Assembly: GCA_012845835.1 (NCBI GenBank)
Contig: JABAKD010000011.1
Span: forward strand, 9,424,381 to 9,488,380
DNA length: 64,000 bases
Reading direction: 5' to 3'
Source of the DNA: Undaria pinnatifida
Lineage: Eukaryota > Sar > Phaeophyceae > Laminariales > Alariaceae
Position numbers and translations under genes: made by a program. The notes beneath the pieces are model-generated. The model ran no database searches. It was not told the DNA's origin and worked only from the letters and a program-made list of their open reading frames with translations. Within the stretch, counting starts at the first letter, position 1; each line of letters begins with the position of its first letter. This document shows positions 53,901 through 63,342 of this stretch, piece by piece.

Positions 53901-54769
53901 GTCTCCCCTGGGAGAAATCAGAGTAAACGCTGCCGCAACCTGCCCCTCTCCAACCGTCAACATCGTTAGCGCTAAGAAGACCGCAGGAGGTGGGGGTTCG
54001 GCCGACGGTGGTTTCGGTAGTAGCGGCGGCGGCGGTTGCTCCATGGGCAGTAGCGACACCAGCAAGGATAACGAGATAGTGTGGGATGGCAAAAGGCCTG
54101 CTTCGGCAATTTCAGCAAGGTAAGGAAACTTGTATAGTTATTGTCCAGAGGGTCGGGAAGTCGTGTTCTCTGAGGTTCTTGTACACCGCATGACACGGAT
54201 GAACGGATTAGCTTTCGAAGAGCGGACTCTTGACGTGGTCGTGTTGGTTATGTAGTTTTTACTGGTTTTAAGTATTAAAAAACCTTCACCGCCCGACCAA
54301 GGAAACGGCAGGACGCAACAGTGCTCCTTGTCGATTATCTTTATGGTTTACACACGCACTTATCGGCCTTTCTCTGAAAGGAGTGTGGCGAAAACTGTTG
54401 GAGCGACAATTACAGCTCTGTTTGGAGAGGTAAGGGCGGACGATGTTACTTCCACTGCCACCAGCGTAATGTTTGCCTCCCCTGCTTGTACCCGCTGCAA
54501 AACTCGCCCTTAGCCCTACCAAGAAGGGCAGCGGGGACAGTGTCAAGAAACTCCAGAGTCCCGGGCAGTGCAACGGTCGCGTCGTGACCAAACGAGCAAA
54601 GAAGGTGCCCCCACGCTCGCAACGGGTGCTTCGCTCTGCGTCACGAGCGTCTCGGGCAGCGACAGCGGCGACGGTGGCTACGGAGACGCCCCCCAAGGGC
54701 TCACCACAACGGCCGTCAACTGTTAAGACCGCCCATTCAAGGACCACCAGGTCGGCGACACTTCGGTAA
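44863..54769 (+). CDS. Gene G: split coiled-coil protein, Gln/Pro-rich, in-frame TAG
   Basis: Linked exons: 44863-44979 (ATG), about 47757-47948, 49194-49310, 52516-54119 and 54514-54769. The first three junctions are all phase 0; the last joins two bases to one. Domains in order: Gln-rich N-terminus, CCPNLEELVDMFFVQ, a coiled coil spanning the third and fourth exons (RTMKNELSLRAEQERQRRAE running into EVNALQQEVKELRTSKDQIT), a Pro/Gln/Ser-rich stretch, an Ala/Thr/Pro-rich stretch, and a basic tail. An in-frame TAG at 53089-53091 interrupts the large exon. Either an undetected intron removes it, or the gene is damaged, or the stop is an assembly/allele difference. Function unknown; helical core plus basic tail would suit a structural or chromatin protein. 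Confidence 0.5.
44980..47756. other. Gene G intron 1
   Basis: Nothing firm. There are (GCGA)n-like GCGCGAGCGCGCGAGCGCGC at 45482, two related segments with TATA(T/G)CACACCC (45960-46080; 46395-46520) that may be ends of a decayed element, and a purine tract (46920-46985). An additional exon here cannot be excluded. Confidence 0.35.
47757..47948 (+). CDS. Gene G exon 2 (poly-Gln)
   Basis: Pyrimidine-rich CTTCTTCCTGTTTGTTCCCC precedes acceptors at GTCGAG (47747) or GAGCAG (47756), both in phase 0. Reads KRQPSLPPPPLSQQQQQQQQ, EEQQKQLDPMLFPPSTTANG and SCCPNLEELVDMFFVQ. Donor GTTAGT at 47949, phase 0. Confidence 0.55.
48728..48935 (+). repeat. Dispersed repeat, copy 2 (partner at 8808-9040)
   Basis: See the partner for shared blocks. 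Here AAGAAAGTACGCACAAGTCG starts it and ACGGCCATATGATTGAGTA then a C-run ends it. Both copies are intronic, in genes A and G. Confidence 0.6.
49194..49310 (+). CDS. Gene G exon 3 (coiled coil)
   Basis: Acceptor GATGGGGCAG at 49193 after a CT-rich stretch; 39 codons; donor GTGAGA after GTGGGAG. Reads ARCKFMDQFDETAKTMSRTM and KNELSLRAEQERQRRAEWE, heptad-like. Phase 0 both ends. Confidence 0.65.
49778..49938 (+). other. Possible optional exon truncated by a MITE
   Basis: Acceptor TGTCTTTTAG at 49777 precedes an open frame EEIMHSFGSIQRVMRRDQPK then TPEPMRGTLTNTDQPRIV, ending at TGA (49939-49941) inside the MITE that begins near 49921. Its entry phase does not match 49310, so it is not in the main model; it may be an alternative or dead exon. 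Confidence 0.3.
49921..50146 (+). mobile_element. MITE family 1 copy (intron of gene G)
   Basis: Landmarks CCCCATTTTGGGAGCTCAAG, CCCATGACCTAGGTACCC, TTTCCGACGATTTTGGG and GGAGCCCCGTCATTCACAAA in order. Both terminal inverted ends are decayed (right end CTCTCTCGTGGCAT). Confidence 0.65.
51360..51617 (+). mobile_element. MITE family 1 copy with 5-bp target duplication
   Basis: ACGCGTGCTACGATAGAGG (51360) and the inverse CTCCATCGTAGCATGCGT (to 51616) bound 258 bp. CCTCG flanks both sides (51355-51359 and 51618-51622). All internal landmarks are present. Lies in gene G intron 3. Confidence 0.8.
52516..54119 (+). CDS. Gene G large exon with in-frame TAG
   Basis: Acceptor ACGTGGCAG at 52515 after a CT-rich stretch; phase 0. 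Starts ISEVNALQQEVKELRTSKDQ continuing the coiled coil of exon 3, then SGMPCMSGRDFQIPHGTP, Pro/Ser/Gln-rich repeats (QSQPQPQPSAQPQQP) to SHARA, TAG at 53089-53091, then the same frame continues LQPLPLDATPANTMVATTPV, Ala/Thr/Pro-rich, RRSSLPVGGISRRRTSVPTG, and a Gly/Ser stretch. Donor GTAAGG at 54120 leaves two bases. Apart from the TAG, 534 codons are open. Confidence 0.5.
54514..54769 (+). CDS. Gene G last exon (basic tail)
   Basis: Acceptor CTCGCCCTTAG at 54513; its first base completes the codon from 54119. Reads SPTKKGSGDSVKKLQSPGQC, VTKRAKKVPPRSQRVLRSAS then Ala/Thr and SP/TP motifs, ending CGG TAA (54767-54769). The same bases could be a donor (GTAAGG), so the gene may continue. A micro-exon 54381-54429 between good splice sites (TCTGAAAG / GTAAGG) is an alternative route that would change the tail's frame. 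Confidence 0.45.
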
Positions 54770-54779
54770 GGCAATGAGA

Positions 54780-55437
54780 GCAGTAGCAGTAGTATTAGTT
54801 GTAACGGTAATAGTAGTAGTAATAGTCAATATTATTAGTAGACACAACAGCAATATCTATGGCAGTAGTTAGCAGCAAGAGCATATAGCAATAATAGGTC
54901 TAGGATTGTGACAGTAAGAGTGGGCGTATGTATGCAGTACTGCGTAGAGAGTGCGTAGTGCAGAGACTGGCAGGTAAGGTGAAGCAGACACATACTGCAG
55001 TCTACTGATAGGGCCCAAAGCAAAATAATCACTACAGTCCAAATATCCCAGGGATTTCGTCGGGTATATAAGTTATGCGTGCTACACTAATATAGGGTGT
55101 GTACTTCAAACAAACATGGATATATGGTACCGGCGACCTCGTCTTCTTGAAAGAGTGTAGATTATAGACACCGTAAATTGAAACATCCAAACGCTCGTGG
55201 CACCCGCCACTATTCGCGGCGGTTGCTATAGCGTGAATTGCTGTGTGTGATACCTCCAATAGCTAGTCGGTGTGATCGTGCTCCAAGACGCAGTCGCAGC
55301 CGGAAATACTGTTGTAGTCGTCATTTTGGCCTCGACTATTTTCTACTTCTGCAAGAAGGCTATAAGGCCACCTCTATTGATGAGGCACGTGCAAAACAAG
55401 CAAAGCATACAAACAAGTGAAATAGCAACAGAATATA
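54780..55437. other. No confident gene
   Basis: AGT/GTA-rich tract (54778-54840), then AT-rich sequence with several ATATA motifs. No exon or repeat family identified. Confidence 0.35.
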
Positions 55438-56660
55438 CAGTAGGGGGACCTGTTTAGTGCCGGTTGATTAGTGCCAGGTGCCCGATATAGTGCCGGTAAA
55501 ACCTCTGGACACAGACGGCGCTCTCAATAGTGCCAAACCGGCTCTAATGAGAGCATGCCCGGTATAGTGCCGGTTCGGCACCGCTGTCACCCCCAATAGT
55601 GCCGATTAACCCGCACGCGCGAACACACACACCAGGCAGAGAAGACAGACTCCACACAGAGAAATAGGGCACACGTGCTGCTGCAGACCCGAACAGCTCT
55701 ACGCAGGGGCGTACCATGCCATGTGCGGAAGGTGAACTATGCGCTCAACCAGACTCAACGCCGCAAGACCCTCATGGCCACGGCTGCCAGGGAGGATGTG
55801 GCAGGCGGCTGCACGGCATTTGCGGCAGCATCTTTGATGATACCAACGAAAATCGATTGCAGCGCATTCCGCTAAGCGGGTGCGCCAGGCAAACATGAGA
55901 GAGTTTGTTGCTTCTACGGAGTAAGGGCGGGGGATACATACAGCTGTGGCAGTGATGATTGTTTGATTTTTTGCGGTGCGCTGCCTGTCGTGCTTCTCTT
56001 TTTTTTTTTTTTTTACCTTTTCTTGCAACATCGAAGCGGGTGCGCCAGGCAGACAGAAGATAATTTGTCCCCACGTAGTGAGGGCGGGGGTTACAGCTGT
56101 AATTGTAGTGTTTCTTTTTTGTTGTCTTCGGTGCGTTTTTTTTTTTTTGAGTTATTCTTCATTTTTATTCTGCAACATCGAAGTACAGTGCAGTTGGCAA
56201 CGAGCAGTGATATTTTGTACGAACGAGAGCTTTAAAAGCAGTTTGTGACGCCACAGCTTACTCGAGTACATGACGTGCCTCTTTCGCCGTCGACTAGTCC
56301 TGGCAGGTCCTGGTTAGGCTGTAGCCCGAAACTACTGCTGTATCTTTTTTTACAACAAACTTTTGTGGGCTCCACAGGTTCGAACCACACGTACGTGTCG
56401 CAGGAAAGAAAGTCTGCCCATGCCGCTGGAACTTCACTCAACAGTAGTGTCGATCCATTTCGTACTCTATTGACCCTGCAAGCGTGGGCGCTACACCATA
56501 TAAGTCGAACACAACCTCATTAGTGCCAAACCGGCAGTAATGAGGGATTCGCCAGCCCTAAATAGTGCCGTTTTGGCACTATTCGCGGTAGTGCCGGGTG
56601 CCCGATATAGTGCCGGTGAAATCTCTGGACACGTACCGGCACTAAACAGGTCCCCCTACT
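55438..56660. mobile_element. TA-flanked TIR element 2 (mariner-type, non-autonomous)
   Basis: Left CAGTAGGGGGACCTG-TTTAGTGCCGG and right CCGGCACTAAA-CAGGTCCCCCTACTG are exact complements (26 bp). TA lies on each side (55436-55437, 56661-56662). A longer inverted region follows: TGCCCGATATAGTGCCGGT ... CTCTGGACAC occurs inverted at 56600-56635. Many AGTGCCGG/GGCACTA motifs occupy both ends. The centre holds a tandem duplication of about 145-160 bp (GCGGGTGCGCCAGGCA at 55877 and 56036). No transposase frame. Confidence 0.7.
55877..56185. repeat. Tandem duplication inside TIR element 2
   Basis: Two copies of GCGGGTGCGCCAGGCA ... GTGAGGGCGGGG / GTAAGGGCGGGG ... T-run ... TGCAACATCGAA. The T-runs differ in length. 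Confidence 0.65.
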
Positions 56661-56810
56661 GTATCTACTGCTGCTTTATGGAAAGATAAACAAGCGACCT
56701 ATGCTCTGTGGCGACGACAGCTTACTTACTCAGATTGGCAGTGTTGACGTGCGTTGGGAAACCTCAATCTTGTTGTAGTGGACCGTTACCCTCAAAGGTT
56801 ACCATTACCC

Positions 56811-57041
56811 CTATTGCTTCCGCCTTACAGGTCGGCAGGGAGAACAAGCGGCGACATAGGTAGTTTCGTTAAGTGCTAGGACTACGGGATCTGCCGTGGC
56901 CCTTCCTTGGAAACAACGGATAGCAGGCTGAATTTCGAGTATAAGCATCCACTCAGGTCGTCTATTGAAGTCTTGTGACGGCGTCAACTTGGGAGGCTCG
57001 AGATGAGAGCGCAATAGGTTGACCTTACACCATCTGCGCAA
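56811..57041 (-). other. Unrecognised open frame
   Basis: 76 codons: VNLLRSHLEPPKLTPSQDFN, RRPEWMLILEIQPAIRCFQG and AACSPCRPVRRKQ. Protein-like composition but no splice support. It may be a fragment related to 57848-58210 on the same strand. Confidence 0.2.
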
Positions 57042-57847
57042 GCTGTCACGATTGTCTGCTGGCCTGTTCTTTCGAGGGTTCTTCGCCTCCCCCGTCCGTC
57101 TGTGACAGCAGACATAGGATCGAACGACGGTTTATTGTAGACTACGGTCACGACCGCGCCACGTGATAGCTTCAGTATATTATCTGAGTGCCGTTACTGT
57201 CCTAAGAAGCACGATTGTAGAAGGGTATAAGCTCTGCCGCCCAGCTGCACGGCGCTACCGCTGCTACTACGGTGGTCTACTACGGTAGTACTACTATAAA
57301 TGGATCTCAAGCGAGCGAGAGTAAAGGTTGCTTAGATCCAGGAAGTGTCTTAAACCAGAAAGAAGGAACCAAATTCTGTAGGTGCGTTACGTTTGGCGGG
57401 ATCGGGGTCGAACTGCCAATCTTCCACGCCAAAAAGAGGCGTAGGGAGGGCGGGGAGGGGCAGCAAAGAGGACGTTGCGAAACTCGCATGCACTTTTTCT
57501 GGAATACATATACAGTACCCTCAACAACAAAAACGAAAAACAAATCTTTGTCGTGGAATGATGGGGATACGGCAGGAGGATGCTTGACTATGTATTGGAG
57601 TTGGTCCTGAAGCCCATTAGCTGTTGCTGTCTTCTGTGATTAGTTTTCCACGACATCGAGTCAATGTGGACGGCATCTGTGGACACGGATGGATTTAGAT
57701 ATGTTGACCAACCGATATCGCTGGCCTCCGTCTTTTGTTGTACATAAGGAAGTGTGCCGATATAACCGACGGTTGTTTTGGGTGTGGTGGTATACCTCCG
57801 CGGTCGGGTGTTGTCCTTGGGGGAGTCCCATTAATTTTGTCCCTATA
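57042..57847. other. No confident gene
   Basis: Ordinary sequence; a small CTACGGTAGTACTACTA repeat at 57265-57295. Nothing assigned. Confidence 0.35.
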
Positions 57848-58210
57848 TCAGTACAGATTCATCGGCCATTCTCGTAATTCTCTGACCGCGTGCGAGAACA
57901 TGGGATCATTACTACTGTAGCTTGCCGGCATGCTGTCGTGCTGATTTACGTCCCTGCGCTGTTTTCTCAGCGCGCTAGGATCAAGAACGGGCACACACTC
58001 AAGGCCAACGGGTAGCCAGAGTAGGTTGTGAGCTTGCCACCGAACTTCGCGGTCTGGTTCTACCGCGCCTCTACTAAACGCTTTAGATAATGCAGAATCA
58101 GACGGTGTCAGTGCGCGCAAATTGTTATTCTCGTGCGTTGACCTTTTAGCTTTCAGGAAAGTATGGGACAAGTTTTCGTAGGCGAGCTGTTGTTTTGCGG
58201 GGGAGTTCAT
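57848..58210 (-). CDS. Hypothetical 120-residue open frame
   Basis: ATG at 58210, TAA at 57848. Reads MNSPAKQQLAYENLSHTFLK, LRALTPSDSALSKAFSRGAV, WQAHNLLWLPVGLECVPVLD and ends REWPMNLY. A second frame over the first 80 bases (EARQLRDELPRKTTARLRKL) is also protein-like, so this may be an out-of-frame relic. Directly downstream (+ side) of a MITE. Function unknown. Confidence 0.3.
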   Translation of the reverse strand: MNSPAKQQLAYENLSHTFLKAKRSTHENNNLRALTPSDSALSKAFSRGAVEPDREVRWQAHNLLWLPVGLECVPVLDPSALRKQRRDVNQHDSMPASYSSNDPMFSHAVRELREWPMNLY

Positions 58211-58275
58211 CTCGAAGTTGCCGAGCTTCTACGTCATACGGGGAGGAGAGGCCGGCAGGAGTTGAAGTTGCGATA

Positions 58276-58523
58276 GGCATGTGCTACGATAGAGGTAGCA
58301 CTTTTCGTCTGAAATGGTTTCTGAATGACGGGGCTTCTTAACCCAAAATCGTCCGAAATAGGTCATTTTTTTTTCTTGATTCTCGTTGTATACCTAGCCC
58401 ATGGGATTTTTCATCCAGCAGCAGTTTTATTTTTCTTTGCGTCTGTTTTTGGGAGAGGTCTTCAGCTCCCAAAATTGAGGAACCTCAGAAATAAAGTGGT
58501 GCACCTCTTATCGTAGCAAGCGT
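58276..58523 (-). mobile_element. MITE family 1 copy with 5-bp target duplication (CGATA)
   Basis: 248 bp bounded by GGCATGTGCTACGATAGAGG and CTTATCGTAGCAAGCGT; CGATA at 58271-58275 and 58524-58528. Internal landmarks are in reverse orientation: AATGACGGGGCTTCTTAACC, AAAATCGTCCGAAATA, TACCTAGCCCATGGG and CTCCCAAAATTGAGG. The cleanest copy in the window; no coding capacity. Confidence 0.85.
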
Positions 58524-58528
58524 CGATA

Positions 58529-59521
58529 CTCACATTCACTTGAGATGTTTTTCCAACATAAACAAACGAAAGCGGCGTGGCTGGTGGAGTTATCTAGTAC
58601 TGCTAGAGAGGTTTTGGTTACTTTTCTGGCACGGCTATGGAGCACAGCAGTCCAGTTCTGTTCCAGTTGCTCCTGCTCCTTATTTTTGGGGGCTTTGGTA
58701 CGATAGCGAAGCTGGTGTAGGTGGCGGCTGTGGCTGCATGTTATTGAGGGGGCGTCACAAACAGTGGGGTGTGTTATGGGATTGCGCTGGGAACCTGCAA
58801 GACATAATATCTAGGGTTTCACATACAACTGAAGGCGTGTGCATGTGGGAATAAGGGGGTGATGATATTGCACCATCCGTGCATAAGTATTCAGGTATAT
58901 CCACGGCTAGTAGGATTGATACAAGAGCTTCAAGATCAGTGATTGGCCATCTTGGAACTTGCGTAGCAGATGTGGGTGAGAATAAATTTGGGGGGTGAGC
59001 GGGGGGGGGCAGGTGAGGGCAGACAGATAACCGTGACAAACCGTCTTCAGTCTTGGGTTGTTGCTGGCACAGCTCAGAGGGGCGAGTAATACTGTACTGT
59101 ATCAGTATACTGGTCGATGATGCAGCCGCCGATTATCCTTGTAGTGACCCCTTTCAGTCTGTGATTTCCGGCGGCGGTTGTCTCGCGCGGTTCCTTCAAT
59201 AGTATGTAGTCGAAAAGTTGCCTCCGTGGTCCGGGGTGTTGGTAAATCAGTGGCTTCTGGAGAAAGGTATTATATTAGAGAGACCAATGTCTGGAGAGAC
59301 AGGTCAGAAAGTGGAGTGGGTCATGTGGGCCAACTCTCCACAGCCCAGTAACAACCGCTCGTAGTCGAATACCTAAACCTCCTCGCATAGTGCCTACTCG
59401 TACATACCCGTGGGACTGCTCGTGGGTGATACCACGAGACGATCCCTGTAACTTACCTCCGTGACACAACGTATGTAACTGTAACTTATTGCTAGGCTGT
59501 TCGTTGAGACAAGCTATATCG
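58529..59521. other. No confident gene
   Basis: GC-moderate sequence with a G-run near 59000. No exon with matched splice sites or repeat family was recognised. Confidence 0.35.
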
Positions 59522-59768
59522 TGTTAGCAACACTACAGGAATGTTCCTATTCGTCAATGTGTCCAACGTACCGACACACCAACGTACCGTACATACCACT
59601 ACGGTCCGATGTATACCTCGTGCACATGTACAATCTACCGAAGTACCGTAGCACCACAAGAAGAGTATTCTGGTACAACAACATACGATCAACAGTTCTG
59701 CTATTCAAACCAACCAATCAGAGTTTCACCGCAGTACAGTTGATACATACATGCCGCTATCACGAACA
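59522..59768 (-). repeat. 3' LTR of the copia element
   Basis: 247 bp; on the minus strand starts TGTTCGTGATAGCGG and ends GTTGCTAACA, giving TGTT...AACA ends. It is preceded by a purine tract CCTAGGGAGGG (complement of 59769-59779). Boundaries inferred without the 5' LTR for comparison. Confidence 0.6.
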
Positions 59769-59781
59769 CCCTCCCTAGGGG
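59769..59781 (-). other. Polypurine tract
   Basis: The complement reads CCCCTAGGGAGGG directly next to TGTTCG, the expected place for plus-strand priming. About 62 bases after the RNase H stop. Confidence 0.5.
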
Positions 59782-59843
59782 CTGTTGTATCTACCAGACC
59801 AAATACATATCACACAAAAACAAAAACAAAACGACTCAGACTT

Positions 59844-60488
59844 CTACTTCTTGATACCAAGTGCAAAGTCGCGGTGAACTTCAAAAAGATCTCTCGGCAA
59901 CGCCTTCGTCAGGATGTCCGCGTGATGTTTCTTGCTGGGGACGTGGGTGACTTCGATCACACCCTCCTCGGTCAGATTCCTAAGAAAGTGGTGCCTCACA
60001 TCGATGTGCTTACTCCTACTCGAGCTCAGCGGGTTCTCTGCGAGCGCAATCGCCCCCTCGTTGTCTTCAAGGACATCTATCTTACGAGGCTTCGCACTAG
60101 GCCTCAGGAACTGAAGCATTCCGTTTACAAACAGAGCCTCCTTTACACCATCTCCCATCGCAAGATACTCTGCTTCTGAAGTTGACTGTGAAACGCATTT
60201 CTGCGTCCTAGAAATCCAAACTACAAGCATCGCCGCCACGAAAACCATCGCACCCGAAACTGATCTACGGTCAGTGGCCCTACTTGCAAAGTCAGCATCT
60301 ACATACACCAACGTGCCTGCGTCTACCGAACTATCCTGCTTGAACTTCAAAGTCAGATGCGCCGTTTCCAGAAGATAATTGAGAATCTTCTGAGCTGCCT
60401 TCCAGTGGCTCCTCTTTGGTTCGTGAGAGTGCCTCGCCACCGCCGCACAGCATTCGCGATGTCGGGCCTTGTCTGGCTGGCGATCCAC
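59844..60488 (-). pseudogene. copia RNase H domain
   Basis: Motifs: LVYVDADFASRATDRRSVSG (first Asp), SQSTSEAEYLAMGDGVKEAL (Glu), EDNEGAIALAENP (Asp), RSKHIDVRHHFLR (His) and HVPSKKHHADILTKALPRD, the standard C-terminal end of copia polyproteins. It is in a different frame from the RT segment; the crossover lies near 60440, inside ANAVR/AVARHSHEPK. Confidence 0.9.
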
Positions 60489-61501
60489 ATCAGGCTCCCC
60501 ACCACCTTTCGGAACGGCACATCTCCTGCCCCCTCATCCTCCATCACGGACCTGTTATCATTGGCAAGGGAAGCAGAGATCGAGCTGGTGCGACATATAT
60601 TGAATCTCTCGAGAACACTCCTGATATAACTTTCCTGAGAAATCTCAATCGTACCAGCCTCACGGTCGCGAATATATTCACAACCTAGAAAGAACTTGAC
60701 CTCCCCCAAGTCCTTCGTAGGAAGAGAGTCACCTATTGCTGCCACAACCACCTTGGCAAGGCTCTTACTTCCTGCATACAGAATGTCATCCACGTGGATC
60801 GCGACCATCCCCAATACCTCGTCTCCCATAATGAAACGCAGGACACAGGGAGCAGACATTGACTGCTCAAACCCAATCCTCTTCAGTTCCGACACCAGCC
60901 TCTTGTAAAATGTCCTAGAAACCTGCTTCAATCCGTACAAACTCTTGTTCAAACGGACAACCTTTCCTGACATCGACCCGCAGCCAGGAGGTAACTTCAT
61001 GAACACCTCGTGATCCAATTCCGACTGAACAAATGCTTGCTCAATATCCCAGTGGAGTAATTCCAAATTGTACAAACACGCCAACACTATCAGCAATCGT
61101 AAAGATGCAGCATTTGCGGTAGGCGAGAATGTCTCAAGATAATCCACACCATACTTCTGCTTGAAGCCCTTCGCTACAAGCCTAGCCTTGGCCTTCACTA
61201 TCTTTCCTGTTTCGTCTGCTTTCCACTTGAAAACCCATCTAGCATCAATCACATTACAGCCTATCGGGACTTTTACTGCCAACGTGAACGTTCCTGCTAT
61301 TATCAAGCCTTCAATTTCGGCAGACCTGGCTCCTTCCCAAATCTTAGCGTACTTCGAACGCTGGGCTTCCTGATAACTACCAGGCTCCGATTCTACATCC
61401 TGAACCAGTTCTTTCGGCAATTCCGTCTCATCACCTGCTCTCTGCTCCGACAACAATGAGTACACGACCTCTGTCGCGAAGATGGGTCCTAGGGTGGCCA
61501 T
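60353..61501 (-). pseudogene. copia reverse transcriptase
   Basis: Contains CNVIDARWVFKWKADETGKI, KARLVAKGFKQKYGVDYLET, HWDIEQAFVQSELDHEVFM, LNKSLYGLKQVSRTFYKRL and MVAIHVDDILYAG (the catalytic xVDD box), then KDLGEVKFF and GSLMWIASQTRPDIANAV. All core RT blocks are present. A stop at about 61538 separates it from the linker upstream in the same frame. Confidence 0.9.
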
Positions 61502-61537
61502 GAGGCCGGGTACACTCTGCTGGTTGACTGCACGAGT

Positions 61538-61909
61538 TTACGCGCGAGTCCTACCTTCTCTCACTTCATCATTTTCACGCGCGGAAGTATTAAAGTCAGC
61601 AAGCTCGGCCACATGCCGCGGACGACGAGCGGCTGGAGGGGATGCCTCCGCCTCTACCAGTCCTCCCGACCCAATCGACTCTTCATCATCATGCCCTCCC
61701 TGCCCCATCGACTCTACCTCATCATCCCCTTCCAGATCCCCCATCTCTACCTCTCCTGATTCCTGCCCTCCCTGGCCCTCCCCGTCATTCACAGGCGAAG
61801 ACACAGAAGGAGCTACACTACCAGAAGAAATGTTCACGGGGGCAGACGGTTCAGCAGGGGAAGATGGAACAGAAAAGAACGGGCCTATACTACCTGCGCC
61901 AACACTCAC
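61538..61909 (-). pseudogene. copia integrase-RT linker
   Basis: Acidic Ser/Gly-rich linker: SGEVEMGDLEGDDEVESMGQ and GGHDDEESIGSGG, typical of the variable region between copia integrase and RT. Frame differs from the integrase part, with the crossover near 61910. Confidence 0.7.
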
Positions 61910-62364
61910 AACCTCCTCGACTCTCCCGCACCAGAGGGCACGGCATCACGTTTCAAAAGTGTGTGAGCGACTCCTCTTCCCACAAGCGGCCATATCTCGG
62001 TTTCAACATCGTCGTCACTATCCTCCCCTCCCTCCTCTGCTACCTCTATCGGCAAAGAAGGTTGCAGCGGAGGGAGCTGTGACGGCAGCACCTCCCACGT
62101 CACATCCCTCGTTTCTTGAATAGTACCAGCCCTCGTAAGTACTCTATGACAATCACGCGGGTGGTCTCTCGAAGGACCGACATAGAAACAACTCTCACCC
62201 TTCGGCAGCAGCTTTGACGCTCGCTGCCACCTACAGTAGGCGGGCTTCAAAAACGGATACGGTCTAGCGGGACGAGGTTCACCATACCACATTTCATACG
62301 GCGTTTTGGATTCAGGGTTAGCAGAACACGCAGTGTGGTTCATCGCTTCGCAAGCCCAGTGCAT
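61906..62364 (-). pseudogene. copia integrase C-terminal part
   Basis: MHWACEAMNHTACSANPESK, TPYEMWYGEPRPARPYPF and CFYVGPSRDHPRDCHRVL match the GKTPYE-W region and the VGYxxxxxGYR(V/I) strand that follow the copia integrase core. Same frame as the core upstream; a TAA near 62425 lies between. Confidence 0.85.
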
Positions 62365-62424
62365 AGCCTCAGCCCAGAGTTTATCAGTCTTAGGTAACTG
62401 TACAAGCCCAAAAAGAACTTTAGC

Positions 62425-63342
62425 TTAAATACGAGCCGCCATCGCGGCCTCCTCTATCAATCCTAGCCCACGCTCTGCAACACCATTATATTGCGGACTA
62501 TAAGCCGGTGTGAACTCTTGTTTGATCAACAGCTCGTTGCACACAGATGCAAACTCCCCCCCGAAAACCTCCCCACCATTGTCAGACCTAACAATCTCAA
62601 CCAATGACGGGACACCATCAGCACGCACACTCGCAAGAAAACTCCGGAAAGCACTGCCAGCGTCTGATTTATTTTTCAGGAAATACAGCCATGCACGTCT
62701 CGTGAAATCATCCTTCACAATCATGGGGTAATGTTTTCCCCCTACGGACGCAATGTCCTTCCTTCCTCCGAGGTCAACAAAAACTCTGCCCAACTTTTTA
62801 TCCGATCGAGTTTTAGTTTCCCGAACGATTCCTTTCCGAATAGCCTTCGACATCGGACACCCTGAACAAGCATGCATGTCACCAACCAACTTGGTATCTA
62901 ATTGCTTTGCAGGAGTGCGAAGCAGACCCTCGTGCGAATGTGCATAAATATTGTGGAAATCGTTGATATCCATCGTAGTTTCATGCTTGGGGTTGGCGGG
63001 AGTGAGAGCAGCCAACACCGTATCAACAGAGGCTTCTCCTAGGCGATACGCAGACGCAATCAGCATGCCACCGAAGTTCTGAAAAGTTACTTGTCCATTG
63101 AATGCAGTCATAACACCATTAGGACCACCAAGACCATTCCATGACTCACCATCAAACTCAGCACTCGGAGAAAAGAGATTATACCCCAAGTTGGGAGAGT
63201 ACAATACGTTCTTCAATTCCACGGAGAACTCACTGTCAGCAGTCACAAACACCAAGTCTAGCGTTCCGGAGTAAGCTACTTCACAAGACACGCCACCAAT
63301 TCCATTCACACTTCTTTGCAAGGCTTCAAGTCTCTCATGCAA
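62425..63342 (-). pseudogene. copia integrase core
   Basis: HNIYAHSHEGLLRTPAKQL with CSGCPMSKAIRKG form the HHCC zinc finger. The catalytic triad is FVDLGGRKDI (Asp), IVRSDNGGEVFGGEF (Asp) and TPAYSPQYNGVAERGLGLIE (Glu). It also holds part of the protease-integrase junction (YSPNLGYNLFSPSA). The frame shifts by one base relative to gag-protease near 63310. Confidence 0.9.
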
